Source of the DNA: Actinomadura sp. CNU-125
GTDB taxonomy: Bacteria > Actinomycetota > Actinomycetes > Streptosporangiales > Streptosporangiaceae
Reading direction: 5' to 3'
DNA: 64,000 nt
NCBI RefSeq assembly: GCF_001942465.1
Contig: NZ_MKJY01000066.1
Location: 1 to 64,000 of the forward strand
The notes beneath the pieces are model-generated. The model saw only the letters and a list, made by a program, of their open reading frames with translations, was not told where the DNA came from and ran no database searches. Shown piece after piece: positions 8,796 through 18,297 of this stretch. How positions within the stretch are numbered: position 1 is the stretch's first letter; each line of letters starts with the position of its first letter. Made by a program: the position numbers and the translations under genes.

Positions 8796-9767
8796 ATGGG
8801 ACGCGACCTGGGCAAACGCGTCGCCGACCGGCGCGCGGCGCATTCTCCCGACGGCACCGCGTTCGGCGAGAACGCCAAGGCGGCGACGCTGGACGAGCAG
8901 ATCCAGGCGATGCACGACGCCTTCCAGGCGGCCATGCCCCGCGGCGGTGAGGCCCGTCGGCTCGTCCGGGACGCACTGACGTGCCTGCGCATCACGCCCC
9001 GCCTCGCACAGTGCGAGCCCGACAGCGTGCTGGGCGCGCTTATGACCTGCGCGCAGCTGGGGCTGCGGCCCGCCGTCCTCGGGCACGCGTGGCCGCTGCC
9101 GTGCTGGGACCCAGACGCGGACGGCTACCGTGCCCGGCTCGTCATCGGCTACCAGGGGTACCTCGACCTGGCCTACCGCTCCGGTCACATCGCCTCGATC
9201 TGCGCGCGGACCCGGTTCTCCGGCGACGGTTGGCTGCTGGAGTTCCGCGAGAACGGCGACCGGCTGCGGCACGTCCCCACCGGCGACGGCGCGCGGGGCG
9301 AACCGGTGTCCTACTACGCCCGCGCGCTGCTGCGAGGCGGCGGGTACGCGCTCACCGACCCGATGAGCCACGCCGACATGCGGGCCCACCGCGACCGGTA
9401 CGGCGCCGCCGGGACGCGCGAGCCCGCCGCCTTCGACGCCTGGGAGGACGCCTTCGAGGCGATGGCCCACAAGACGATGATCCGGCGGCTGGCCAAGGTC
9501 CTGCCCAAGGCGTCCGGGCTGGCGACGGCGCTGGCCGCCGACGAGGGGGTCCGCGTCGACCTGGACCCGGGCTCCGACCCGGCCGCGGTCACCGGCCGCC
9601 TCTCCAAGGCGAGCAGGACGACCGAGTCCGCTGCTGTCGACGCCCAGAGGGCGGCCCCCTCCCGGCCAGCACGCGGGCACCCGACTGACCGACACGTTCC
9701 GACCGCATCGCGAAGGCCCGGCTCCGGCCGGGCCTTCGGCGTTCCCGCATCAACTTCGGAGGTTCGC
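8796..9767 (+). CDS. recT: RecT-family single-strand annealing protein
   Basis: ATG at 8796 immediately follows the exonuclease stop. Family features: LTCLRITPRLAQCEPDSVLG, ALMTCAQLGLRP, RLVIGYQGYLDLAYRSG, the W-L-L-E-F strand and AMAHKTMIRRLAKVLPKASG, all in the RecT/Bet order. It anneals complementary strands exposed by the adjacent nuclease. The domain ends near residue 275. The frame has no stop of its own and stays open through a hairpin and ribosome site into the next gene, although another frame has TGA at 9686-9688. Either the true stop was lost by an indel near 9600-9680 or the two proteins are fused. The end given is the base before the next start. Confidence 0.8.
9711..9738 (+). 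terminator. hairpin between recT and the DUF4192 gene
   Basis: An 11-base perfect stem CGAAGGCCCGG with its complement around CTCCGG. It lies in the linker where the recT frame remains open, which argues that the linker is really intergenic. Confidence 0.55.
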
Positions 9768-10925
9768 ATGCACGACGCCCGTCCCGAACTCGGCGGCGAG
9801 TTCGACGATCAGGGGCCGCTGAAGGTCACCGACTTCGGCGAGCTCCTCGGCCTGGTCCCGTACATGATCGGGTTCCCGCCGGAGCACAGCCTGGTCGTCC
9901 TGGGGCTCAGCCCCACAGAAGGCGTCGAGGGCGTGAGGCCCAATCCCATGATCCGGATCGACCTGGCCCCGGACGAGGACCCCGTGCACGAGCGCGACGC
10001 CCGGGCGTCCGGGATCGGGAAGCAGATCGCGTCCGTGCTCGGCCGCAACGGGATCCCCGCCGTGGTGCTGGCGGGGTACGGGACGTCCGAGGCGGTCGCC
10101 CCGTTCGGCACCATCGTCGAGACCCGGCTCAAGACGGCCGGTGTGCAGGTCCTCGACTTCGTCCGGGTGCAGGACGACCGCTACTGGTCTTACATCTGCA
10201 CCGACTCCGAATGCTGCCCGCCCGAGGGCAAGGCCGTACGCACGGACTCCAGCGCCGCCGCCCTGGCCGTCTTCCGCGGGCAAGCCATCGCCAGCAGCCG
10301 TGAACAACTGCGGGCCAGGCTGACCCCGCCGGACGGCCGGGCCGGCGAGCGGATCGCGGCGGCGCTCGCCGAGGCCGCCGCCCTGCTCGCCAAGGAGACC
10401 GAGCGACTCGGCCACGCGGCCAGTCGGCTGCACGCGTTCGAGGAAGCGGAGCGGCTGATCCCCGACGTCCTGAGCAGGGTGAGCGACGGCGCGCCCGCCG
10501 ACTCCTTCGACGACGCGGAACTCGCACGGTTCCTGGTCCTGATCGGCACTCATAACTACGCCCGCGACCTGGCATGGGGCCACGCCGAAGACGCCGACAA
10601 GCAACGGTCCATGGAGTTCTGGTCCGAGATGGTGCGCCGCGCCGGTGCCGGGGACGACAAGGACCTCGTGCCCGCACCGGCGTGCATCCTCGCCCACATC
10701 GCGATTCGGCAGGGCGACGGCGCCATGGTGAACCTGGCGCTCGACCGCGCCGACGAAGCCGACCCGCGCTACGTGGCGGCGAGCCTCCTGCGGAACGTCT
10801 CCATGAGCGGAATCCACCCCGCCGACATCCCCGACTTCCACCCCGGCGACGTCACCGCCGCCTACCGCAAGGAGAAGGACGAACTGCGCCGGGAAGCCGC
10901 CGTGGCGGAACCGCCCACGGACTGA
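9768..10925 (+). CDS. DUF4192 domain protein
   Basis: 385 residues from ATG 9768, preceded by TTCGGAGGTTCGC. The opening LKVTDFGELLGLVPYMIGF and PPEHSLVVLGLS is the signature of the actinobacterial DUF4192 family. A later SYICTDSECCPPEG segment carries a Cys cluster (C-x5-C-C), also usual for the family. The C-terminal half is helical (AEAAALLAKETERLGHA). Function unknown; family members are common on actinobacterial chromosomes and plasmids. It is in frame with recT upstream and followed by its own hairpin. Confidence 0.85.
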   Translation: MHDARPELGGEFDDQGPLKVTDFGELLGLVPYMIGFPPEHSLVVLGLSPTEGVEGVRPNPMIRIDLAPDEDPVHERDARASGIGKQIASVLGRNGIPAVVLAGYGTSEAVAPFGTIVETRLKTAGVQVLDFVRVQDDRYWSYICTDSECCPPEGKAVRTDSSAAALAVFRGQAIASSREQLRARLTPPDGRAGERIAAALAEAAALLAKETERLGHAASRLHAFEEAERLIPDVLSRVSDGAPADSFDDAELARFLVLIGTHNYARDLAWGHAEDADKQRSMEFWSEMVRRAGAGDDKDLVPAPACILAHIAIRQGDGAMVNLALDRADEADPRYVAASLLRNVSMSGIHPADIPDFHPGDVTAAYRKEKDELRREAAVAEPPTD

Positions 10926-10943
10926 GCCGCCGTCCCGGCCATC

Positions 10944-10984
10944 GGCCCGGCCCCACCTGCGCATGCCGCAGCGGGGGCCGGGCC
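10944..10984 (+). terminator. hairpin after the DUF4192 gene
   Basis: An 11-base perfect stem GGCCCGGCCCC / GGGGCCGGGCC with a 19-base loop, 18 bases after the stop, then CTTCATTTGG leading to the next ribosome site. Confidence 0.6.
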
Positions 10985-11003
10985 CTTCATTTGGAGCCGT
11001 CCC

Positions 11004-11373
11004 ATGTCCACCGGTTCCGAGCCCGCGGACGCGGCGGCGGTCCGGCTGTCGAACCGGCGGCTGGACCGCCTCCCCGGCCGCCCGGGCAAGATCGCCCGCC
11101 TCCTGCGCGCGCCGGGTCCGCGGCGTCCGCGACGACGCCGACGACTGCCCGCTCGCCCGCTACCTGTCCGCCGGCCTGCCGCCCGGCTACCGGGTGCAGG
11201 TCGGACGGCGCCGGGTGCGGCTGCGGCGCCCCGGCCGCGGCACCCCGGTGCTCGACCGCCGGCTCCCGTCCGCCGCGGCGGAGTTCGTCATGGCGTTCGA
11301 CGCCGGTCACCACCCCGCGCTGGAACGCGCGGCCGCACGCCCGATCGATCCATCGACCCAAAAGGAGCACGAA
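11004..11373 (+). pseudogene. small hypothetical protein, frameshifted
   Basis: ATG at 11004 after CATTTGGAGCC. It begins MSTGSEPADAAAVRLSNRRL, then near 11100-11115 coding character moves to another frame (VRGVRDDADDCPLARYLSAG, GYRVQVGRRRVRLRR, EFVMAFDAGHHPALERA). The joined product is about 120 residues, basic, with no recognised domain. The second frame is the same as that of the next gene and has no stop before its TTG start, so the exact end is uncertain. It lies between the DUF4192 and ComM-like genes on the same strand. Confidence 0.45.
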
Positions 11374-12957
11374 TTGAGCACGGTCACCGTCATGGCCGGC
11401 CTCGCCGTCGGCATCGAAGGTTTCCCGGTCACCGTCGAGGCGAACATCGTTCCCGGCACGCCCGGTTTGCACCTGATCGGCCTGCAGGGCCGCGAGCGTG
11501 AAGTCCGCGACCGCGTCCGGGCCGCCGTTATCAACAGCGGGTTCGACTGGCCGCGGCGGCGCATCACCGTCACCCTGTATCCGGCCTCGCTCACCAAGAG
11601 TTGGCAGGGCTTGGACCTCGCCATCGCAGCGAGCATCCTGACGGCCGCCGGGGCCCTCCCGCCGGACGGCATGGACGGCACCGTGTTCGCGGCCGGGCTC
11701 GGTCTCGACCGGCTCCCTGCACCCGGCGCGGGCGCCTGCCCGTGGCGCTGGCCGCCGCCGAACGGGGAGCGTCCACGCTCGTCGTCGCGCCGGGCAACGC
11801 CGCCGAAGCCGCCGCCGTCCCAGGTCTTCGGATCCTCGCGCCCCGGACGCTGGACGAGCTGGGCGAACGCCAGCGCACGTCCCTCTGGCTGCGGTCGCCC
11901 GACGGCCGCCCGGACATCACGCCGGAGGACGGCGGGACGTCGCAGCCGATGCCCGGCATCCGGCCCCGGGTCCGGGCGGCGGATCTCGCCGACATGCCGC
12001 TGCCCGCCGAGATCAGGCGCGCGATGGAGGTCGCCGCCGTCGGCGGACACCACATGCTGATCGCCGCCACGCGCGGTGCGCCCACGCGTGCGTCCCTGGT
12101 CGCCGAGGCGCTCGCCGCCGTCCTGCCGAAGCTGGACGAGACCGAAGCGCTGACGAACGCCAGGATCCGCTCGGTCGCCGAGACCCTCGACCCTGCCGCG
12201 CCGCTGAGCCACGAACCCCCGTTCGAGGACGTCCACCACACCGCGGCCGTCCCGACGAGGCTGACCGGAACGTTCACCGAGTCGGGAGCCTGCGGCCGGG
12301 ATACATGCCGCTGGCCCACCGGGGCGTGCTGCTCGTCGACGACGCACCCGAAATGCCCCAGTCCGCCGTCCGCACCCTGCACCGCGCCCTGGAGGACGGC
12401 GAGGCCCGGCTCACCACCCGGACCGGCGGGTTCGTCAAGCTCCCGGCCCGGTTCCAGCTGCTGCTGGGCGCGGCCACCTGCGGCTGCAGAGCCGCCTACG
12501 ACGACCACAAGTGCGTGTGCCCGGCGGCCGTCCGCCGCCAGTACCCGCTGGGCTACCTCGCCGCCTCATCCGGCACATCACCGTACGGACGCTGATCCGC
12601 CCGCAACCGCATCAGGGCGGCGACGACGCCGGGGAGAGCACCGCGACGGTGGCCGAACGGGTCGCGGCCGCCCGCGCGCGGACCCGTGACCGCCTCGCGG
12701 GCACCCCGTGGAAGACCAACGAGGACGTGCCCCGCGCCGTGCTGCTGCGCCGGTTCCTCCCCGGGAAGCCGGCCACGCGTGCCCTGGTCCAACACGGAGA
12801 GCACCTCGCTCCCCTCCGCGACCACGTCCACGTGCTGCGGCTGTCGTGGACCCTGGCCGACCTCGCCGGCCTCCCCGAACCCGGACCGGCCCAGGTCAAG
12901 GAGGCGATCGAGCTTTACCGCATGCCCGACGAACTCACCTGCCGCGAAGACAGCTGA
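11374..12957 (+). pseudogene. ComM/YifB-like Mg-chelatase-family protein with lost ATPase motifs; three frame changes
   Basis: TTG at 11374, five bases after AAAGGAG. N-terminal ComM domain: GIEGFPVTVEANIVPGTPGL, RVRAAVINSGFDWPRRRITV and the LDLAIAASIL segment. The frame changes near 11710-11740, again near 12290 and near 12560, after which it ends at 12957. The AAA+ part is abnormal. Where ComM has GPPGTGKT after GGHH, this protein reads GGHHMLIAATRGAPTRASLV, so there is no P-loop, and the Walker B is LLVDDAPE rather than a D-E pair. In bacteria ComM helps branch migration during DNA uptake; this plasmid version may bind DNA without ATPase. A CGCRA...CVCP Cys cluster is kept. Whether the indels are real is unclear; the motif losses lie away from them. 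Confidence 0.65.
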
Positions 12958-12986
12958 CCCGCTCGTCCCGAAGAAAGGAAACGGCC

Positions 12987-14122
12987 GTGACCGCACTGCT
13001 CACCACCGCCCGCAACGCCGGCTTGGAAGATTTGACCGCGCTGCTGGAACGGCAGCAGGCCCACAAGGTCGACGTCGTCGTCGGCCCCCGCAACCTCGCC
13101 TTCGAACAGGGCCGCCTCCTCGTGGACGGCATCGAACCCATGCTGACCACTGAGGGCGTTACCGTCGCCAACGGCTCCTACCTGCCGACCGCGACCTGCG
13201 ACGAGGGCCTGGCCGCCAAGCTGGACGTCCCCCGCGGCTACCTCGGCAAGATGCGCGCCGAGGCCGTCGACCTGTACGACACCAACCTCAACGGCTGGCT
13301 GCACCGCGCGCCGTCCGACAAGCGCTACCTGGTACGGGCGCTGCGCGGCGACGGCGGCGGAGGCGTCGCCCGCGCGTTCCTGTCCGACGGCTACAAGCGC
13401 GTCGACAACCTCGACGTGCTGATGGCCACCCTGGACGGCGTCCGCCGCGCGGGCGTCCCGGTCGTCATCGACGGCTGCGACCTGAGCGAACGCCGCATGT
13501 ACGTGCGGATCGTGTCCGAGCACGTCCGGGTCATGGCCCCGCGGCTGCTGCACGACTACCGCTCCCCCTTCACCGGGGAATCGGGCGCCGAGAACCCGAC
13601 CGTCTTCGCCGGGTTCGTCATCAGCAACAGCGAGGTCGGCGGCGGCGCGTTCACCCTCACCCCGCGCCTGGTCGTCCAGGTCTGCCGCAACGGCATGACC
13701 ATCACCCGCGACGCGATGCGCTGCGTCCACCTCGGCAGCCGCCTGGAGGAAGGGGTGGTGACCTGGAGCGCCGAGACCCAGCAGCGGAACCTCGACCTGA
13801 TCGTCTCCAAGACCCGCGACGCCGTCGCCGAGTTCCTCCGCGCCGAGTACGTCGAGGCCAAGGTCGACGAGATCGAGCGGGCGGCGCGCACGGCCGTCCG
13901 CGACCCGCAGGAGACGATCACGCGCTCGGCGAACGGCTCGCCTTCACGCCCGAGCAGCGCACCGAGATCCTCAACCACTTCATCAAGGGCGGCGATCCCA
14001 CGGCGGGCGGCGTCATGCACGCCGTCACCAGCGTCGCCCGCACCACCGACGACGCCGACACGGCCCACGAGATGGAGACCAAGGCCATGCGCGCGCTGAC
14101 GCTGGCCGCCGCCCGCACCTGA
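12987..14122 (+). CDS. DUF932 family protein (one frameshift)
   Basis: GTG at 12987 after AGAAAGGAA. About 377 residues. The family core is clear: GRLLVDGIEPMLTTEGVTVA, KLDVPRGYLGKM, ERRMYVRIVSE, GFVISNSEVGGGAFTLTPRL and VQVCRNGMTITRDAMRCVHL. Near 13920 the frame changes (LGERLAFTPEQRTEILNHFI, then KGGDPTAGGVMHAVTSVART) and ends with TGA at 14120-14122. DUF932 proteins, also called phage/plasmid-like TIGR03299 proteins, are common on mobile elements; their function is unknown. The C-terminal piece is a good match to the family tail, so an indel is likelier than true truncation. Confidence 0.82.
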
Positions 14123-14141
14123 CCCCGAACACCGGACGCCC

Positions 14142-14189
14142 GGGCCGCCGCGTCGAACGCTCGCCCGACGAGCACCGACGCGGCGGCCC
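14142..14189 (+). terminator. hairpin after the DUF932 gene
   Basis: A 14-base stem GGGCCGCCGCGTCG / CGACGCGGCGGCCC with a 20-base loop, 19 bases after the stop. It resembles the other between-gene hairpins in this block. Confidence 0.6.
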
Positions 14190-14220
14190 CGGCGGCCCCG
14201 TCCCGTACCCGGAGAGGAAC

Positions 14221-15072
14221 ATGAACGACGCCTTGCAGCAGCCGGACGACATCCGGCTCTGGCCACCGGGAGAGGCTCCCACCACGTTCTCGTTCGGCGG
14301 CGGCTGGCAGTCGACGGCCGCGCTCGTGCTCGCCGCCCGCGGCGAACTGCCGATCGACACCTTCGTCTTCGCCAACGTCGGCGACGACTCGGAGAACCCG
14401 GCCACCCTCGCCTACCTGCGAGAACACGCCGCACCGTTCGCCCGGCGCAACGGGCTGCGGCTGATCGAGCTGCACCGCACCCGCCGCGACGGCACCATCG
14501 AGACCCTCTACGGCCGCCTCACACGCGAGGGATCGCGCTCCATCCCCATCCCGGTCCGGATGTCGTCAGGAGCCCCAGGCACTCGTAGCTGTACAGCCGA
14601 TTTCAAAATCCGCGTCATCGGCCGCTGGCTCAAACGGCAGGGCGCAGGGCCGGGCAACCCGGCCACCGTCGCGATCGGCATCACCGTCGACGAGATCCAC
14701 CGCGCGAACAACCGCCGCGGCGACCCGCACGAACGGCTCGTCTATCCGCTGCTCGACATGGGGCTCCGCCGCGCGGACTGCCCGCGCATCATCACGTCCG
14801 CGGGCCTGCCGGTTCCGCCCCGTTCGGCGTGCTGGTTCTGCCCGTTCCGCAGCGTCTCCGCCTGGCAGAACACGCGCCGGGACGACCCGGAACTGTTCGA
14901 GCGGGCGTGCCGGCTGGAGGAGACCCTCAACCACCGGCGGCGGCTGCTCGACCGCGACCCGGTCTGGTTCACCCGGTTCAACGCGCCACTGAGCGAGGTC
15001 ATCCCCACCGACGCACCCCTGCCGCTGGACGGCGGTGACGGCTCATGCGACGGCGGATGGTGCTTCACCTAG
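14221..15072 (+). CDS. PAPS-reductase-like adenine nucleotide alpha-hydrolase
   Basis: 283 residues; ATG at 14221 after GGAGAGGAAC. TFSFGGGWQSTAALVLAA at about 21-38 is a variant PP-loop (normally SGGxDS), followed by TFVFANVGDDSENPATLAYL, the strand-helix that contacts ATP in PAPS reductases, DndC and related enzymes. C-terminal Cys: SACWFCPFRSVSAW and CDGGWCFT, a possible iron-sulfur or zinc site. Mobile-element members of this superfamily are often annotated as phosphoadenosine phosphosulfate reductase, but they may act on nucleic acids or sulfur carriers. Neighbours are DNA-processing genes, not sulfate assimilation, so a DNA-related role is plausible but unproven. Confidence 0.78.
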   Translation: MNDALQQPDDIRLWPPGEAPTTFSFGGGWQSTAALVLAARGELPIDTFVFANVGDDSENPATLAYLREHAAPFARRNGLRLIELHRTRRDGTIETLYGRLTREGSRSIPIPVRMSSGAPGTRSCTADFKIRVIGRWLKRQGAGPGNPATVAIGITVDEIHRANNRRGDPHERLVYPLLDMGLRRADCPRIITSAGLPVPPRSACWFCPFRSVSAWQNTRRDDPELFERACRLEETLNHRRRLLDRDPVWFTRFNAPLSEVIPTDAPLPLDGGDGSCDGGWCFT

Positions 15073-15113
15073 TCGAAGTACTCGCGCTCGCACAACCGAA
15101 ACGCACAAACCGA

Positions 15114-15137
15114 GCCCGCGTTCGTCCGGACGCGGGC
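15114..15137 (+). terminator. hairpin before ssb
   Basis: An 8-base stem GCCCGCGT / ACGCGGGC with the loop TCGTCCGG, between the PAPS-like gene and the ssb ribosome site. Confidence 0.5.
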
Positions 15138-15160
15138 CTCACCGATTCAGGAGGAAACCC

Positions 15161-15667
15161 ATGATCAACGAAACCAAGATCACCATCGTCGGGAACCTTG
15201 TCGAGGACCCCAAGATGCGGTTCACCGCCACCGGCCAGCCCGTCGTCAACCTCCGGATCGCCTCCAACGCCCGCAAGTACAACGCCGACTCCGGCCGCTG
15301 GGAGGACGCCGACGTGCTGTTCCTCAGCTGCAGCGCCTGGCGGCAGCTCGCCGAGAACATCGCCGAGAGCCTCGAGCGCGGCATGAAGGTCATCGTCACC
15401 GGCCGGCTCAAGCAGAGCTCCTACGACACCGCCGAGGGCGAGAAGCGCACCGTCTACGAGATCGACGCCGAAGAGGTCGGCCCGTCGCTGCGCACCGCCA
15501 CCGCCAAGGTCGTCCGGGCCGCCCGGCAGACCGGTGGAGCCGAACGGAGCGGCGGGTTCGGCCGGGCCGCCGAGCCCGCCCCGACCGGCGGCGGCGGCTT
15601 CGCCGCCGACCAGAACTGGGGCGCCGGGACCGCCGCCGCAGACCCCGCCGACGCGCCTCCCTTCTGA
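15161..15667 (+). CDS. ssb: single-stranded DNA-binding protein
   Basis: 168 residues; ATG at 15161 after CAGGAGGAAACCC. OB-fold core in residues 1-110: ITIVGNLVEDPKMRFTATGQ, VNLRIASNA, FLSCSAWRQLAENIAESLER and MKVIVTGRLKQSSY. A Gly/Ala-rich linker follows, ending in the acidic-hydrophobic tip DPADAPPF, the usual SSB docking peptide for repair and replication proteins. It coats single strands made during transfer and by the YqaJ/RecT module upstream. It is a complete gene, in contrast to the second SSB of the window, which lacks the tip. Confidence 0.92.
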   Translation: MINETKITIVGNLVEDPKMRFTATGQPVVNLRIASNARKYNADSGRWEDADVLFLSCSAWRQLAENIAESLERGMKVIVTGRLKQSSYDTAEGEKRTVYEIDAEEVGPSLRTATAKVVRAARQTGGAERSGGFGRAAEPAPTGGGGFAADQNWGAGTAAADPADAPPF

Positions 15668-15710
15668 CCCGCTGCCCTCGTCTCCCAGCACCTGTAAGGA
15701 GGTCATCGAG

Positions 15711-16606
15711 ATGGTCGACCTGACCGAGCTCGCCCAGAACATCGCAGAGCACCTCGGCGAGGACTGGACCGCGCTCGCCCCCGACCCCGCGGAGAGCGGA
15801 CGCGTCCTGCTGCACGTCGACGGGGCGTGGCTGCGCATCCGGTTCATCGACCACCGGAGCACGGCCGGGATGCGGATCCTCGGGGGCTTTCCCGGGGCGT
15901 CCGCGACCACGGCCACGAGCCCCGCCGCTGGATCACCGCGGCGACCGCCCGGGGATCCCGGGCCATCGCCGCCGCCATCCGCCGCCGCCTGCTTCCCGAG
16001 TACCTGCCCGCGTGGGAGCGCGTGCAGCGGTTCCAGGCAGGGCAGGCGGCGGCGGCTTCGGCGCGCCGCGCCCTGGCCGACCGCGTACAGCGGTTCCTCC
16101 CCACGGCCCGGGTGAACTTCTCGCCCCCCGACTCCCATATCCGGGCCGACACCGTGGAGTGGAGCCGCATGGGAGGTCCACGGCTGACGATCCACATGCG
16201 CGACGTCCCCGACACGGTCGATGTCCGCATCGATGAGCTCGACGCCGACATCGCAACGAACATCTGCGGGCTGCTGCCCCGCGCCGACGCGCCGGTGAGG
16301 CCCGCCGAAGAGCAGTCGGGCGAGCCCCGTCCGCTCGCTCTTGACGAAGTCCGCGTCCACCTGGGGCGGCGCGTCCTGGCCGTGACGAAGGACGGAGACC
16401 GATCCCGCGGCGTCCTCGCACGCGCGACAGCGGAACGTCTCGTCCTCGATCCGCCCGAGGACGGCGCCGACGTCATCCCTTTCCCGCGGCTGGCCAAGGT
16501 CGTGCCGCTCGGTCCACGTGCCGACGGGGGCATCTGGACGCTCACCGCGAACGGCCTGCGCCCGGTCTACCCCGCCCTCGGGAGAAAGGAGGAAGACCGT
16601 GGCTGA
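15711..16606 (+). CDS. hypothetical plasmid protein (one frameshift), paralogue of the 16967 gene
   Basis: ATG at 15711 after AAGGAGGTCATCGAG. It begins MVDLTELAQNIAEHLGEDWT and ALAPDPAESGRVLLHVDG. Near 15893, in a run of G and C, coding moves to another frame (EPRRWITAATARGSRAIAAA, RRRLLPEYLPAWERVQRFQA) and continues to TGA at 16604-16606. About 298 residues. The pattern HVDGxxLRIRF...IRRRLLPEYLPAW recurs in the gene at 16967 (HPDGRRILLQT...IARRLLPAYTTDL), so the two share an ancestor. Function unknown. The stop overlaps the next start by eight bases. Confidence 0.6.
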
Positions 16607-16970
16607 CCCGCGCATCGCGGCGTCCGGCGGCCACGACGCGGACGAGACGCGACTGCGGCGCCTGGTCGAGCGGGCCGAGCGGCTCGCCGCCGACATCGTC
16701 GGCCGAGCGGAACTCGAAGGACGCATCGACCGCTGCGCGTTCGCCGAGGGCTACCGGCTCGGATTCCTGAGCGGACGCGACGTCGGCTACCAGCAAGCCG
16801 AGGAGGAAGCGGCACGCGACTGGGCTCGCATCGCGTTGCGCGTCCGCAACATGGCGCGCGTCCCGACGTTCGCCGAACTGCAGGCCCGCAGGAACGCTCC
16901 GCCCAGCACGGAGCCGAACTCGCCAAAACGTCCGTTTAAGCACCCGGCGTCTGAGGAGGCGAAGAGATGA
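16599..16970 (+). CDS. hypothetical protein, helical
   Basis: 123 residues from GTG 16599, with AAGGAGG nine bases upstream. Composition is charged and helical (RLRRLVERAERLAADIVGRA, YQQAEEEAARDWARIAL), ending in a Pro/Lys-rich tail. No family recognised. It overlaps the genes on both sides (eight bases upstream, ATGA downstream), so it belongs to a translationally coupled operon running to 18018. Confidence 0.65.
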   Translation: MADPRIAASGGHDADETRLRRLVERAERLAADIVGRAELEGRIDRCAFAEGYRLGFLSGRDVGYQQAEEEAARDWARIALRVRNMARVPTFAELQARRNAPPSTEPNSPKRPFKHPASEEAKR

Positions 16971-17584
16971 GCAGCCCGATCCTGGACTGGCCCCGGCTGG
17001 GCCGGATGGTCGCCGACCACCTGCCAGGTCCCTGGGACGCCGCCCCCGGGACGTTCGACGAGACCGTCGCGCTCGTGCACCCCGATGGCCGCCGCATCCT
17101 GCTGCAGACCGACCGGACCGGCCACCGGATCGTCGCCACGGGCACGCTCCCGCCCGAAGCCGAACGCGGCGTCAGACTCCAGCGTCACGAGATCAGCGTC
17201 AGCACCGATCGTGGCCCGGCGGTGTTCGCCAGAGAGATCGCCCGCCGCCTCCTGCCCGCCTACACCACCGACCTGACGACCGCTCAGAACCACCTCCGAG
17301 AAAGGAACCGCCGAGCCGAACAGCGCGCCGACCGAGTGGAGCTTCTGCTCGCCGCGTTGCCCGGCGACCCGGTCGTCCCCGGCCACGAGAACAACGACGA
17401 CCGCACCGGCGTGAGCTGGTACGGGGAACGAGGACGATCCTCAAGGATCGTCCTGTACGGCGACGGATCCACCGGCGACCTTGAGCTGGGCGGGCTTGCC
17501 TTCCGGACCGTCCAGGAGATCTGCGCGCTGCTCGTGCGGTACGAGGGGCTCGCCGCCCCTTCGTCGTCCGAGAAGCCAGCATGA
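16967..17584 (+). CDS. hypothetical plasmid protein, paralogue of the 15711 gene
   Basis: 205 residues from ATG 16967, overlapping the previous stop. It begins MSSPILDWPRLGRMVADHLP. Shared with the protein at 15711 are an HPDG strand, a middle domain and EIARRLLPAYTTDLTTAQNH followed by a helix rich in Arg and Glu. The C-terminal half (VSWYGERGRSSRIVLYGDGS) looks like a small beta domain. No named family. Two related genes in one operon suggest duplication within the element. Confidence 0.65.
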   Translation: MSSPILDWPRLGRMVADHLPGPWDAAPGTFDETVALVHPDGRRILLQTDRTGHRIVATGTLPPEAERGVRLQRHEISVSTDRGPAVFAREIARRLLPAYTTDLTTAQNHLRERNRRAEQRADRVELLLAALPGDPVVPGHENNDDRTGVSWYGERGRSSRIVLYGDGSTGDLELGGLAFRTVQEICALLVRYEGLAAPSSSEKPA

Positions 17585-18018
17585 GCCGGACGGCGCCCCC
17601 ACCGGTCTGCGACATCGACGAGCTGCGAGGCCAGCGGGTGCGGGTCCACTTCAACCTGCACACCCGCCGCTGGTCGGTGACCGCCTTGGCCGGACAGTAC
17701 AAGGGCAGGGTGATCGTCCAGGTGGACGACATCACGCTGCACGGAGGACCGGACGGCGCCGTCGAGTTCAAGGTGTCCCGCGCCGGATGGGAACGGTGCC
17801 GGCGCACCGGCCACCGCAACGTCCACGCCTGGTGCATCGGACTGGTGCACGACGTCGACACCGGACCGGACCTCCACGATCGAATCCGCGTCACCTACAA
17901 CCCGCAGCGGGCGCCCCGCTTCGAGATCGCGGCCACCGGCGAACCGGTGCGGACGGCCGCCCGCGTCACGTTCGCCAAGACCTCACCGCAGGCGCCGCAC
18001 GGCTACGCATGGATCTGA
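17581..18018 (+). CDS. phage/plasmid-type hypothetical protein
   Basis: 145 residues from ATG 17581 (ATGA overlap). The pattern RVRVHFNLHTRRWSV, followed by VDDITLHGG, EFKVSRAGWERCRRTGHRNV and HAWCIG, is one I recognise from many actinophage and plasmid proteins of unknown function: a short N-terminal beta domain and a conserved N-V-H-A-W motif. Last gene of the coupled series. No clear terminator follows; 18019-18297 holds no gene I can support. Confidence 0.7.
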   Translation: MSRTAPPPVCDIDELRGQRVRVHFNLHTRRWSVTALAGQYKGRVIVQVDDITLHGGPDGAVEFKVSRAGWERCRRTGHRNVHAWCIGLVHDVDTGPDLHDRIRVTYNPQRAPRFEIAATGEPVRTAARVTFAKTSPQAPHGYAWI

Positions 18019-18297
18019 GAACACCGGCTCGGCGCGACGGCACCACGGCCCCGAAGTCCTAGCCCAGACACAGGGGAGCAAATAACCCATCGGTAGTTCC
18101 TGGAAGTCCGCACCTTCCGCCTGGACATGGACAGCGCCTCGACCTGGCATCCACGGTGCCCCGCCCCGCACCTCGTCGGCCTCGGCCCCATCGGCCACCC
18201 TCGCCGATCGCGCCCGCCTGCGGGAGGTCAGGAACCTGGCCGGGATGGAGAAGACCGGGCCGAGAGCACCGACGATGGAGATGTCCGTTAGAGATCG

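Noticed and set aside
5744-9695. Very long open frames on the - strand (about 726 and 677 residues) across parB, the exonuclease and recT
   Set aside because: They lie opposite well-conserved genes, are Arg/Gly/Val-rich and have no family motifs; third-position G/C bias leaves such antisense frames open.
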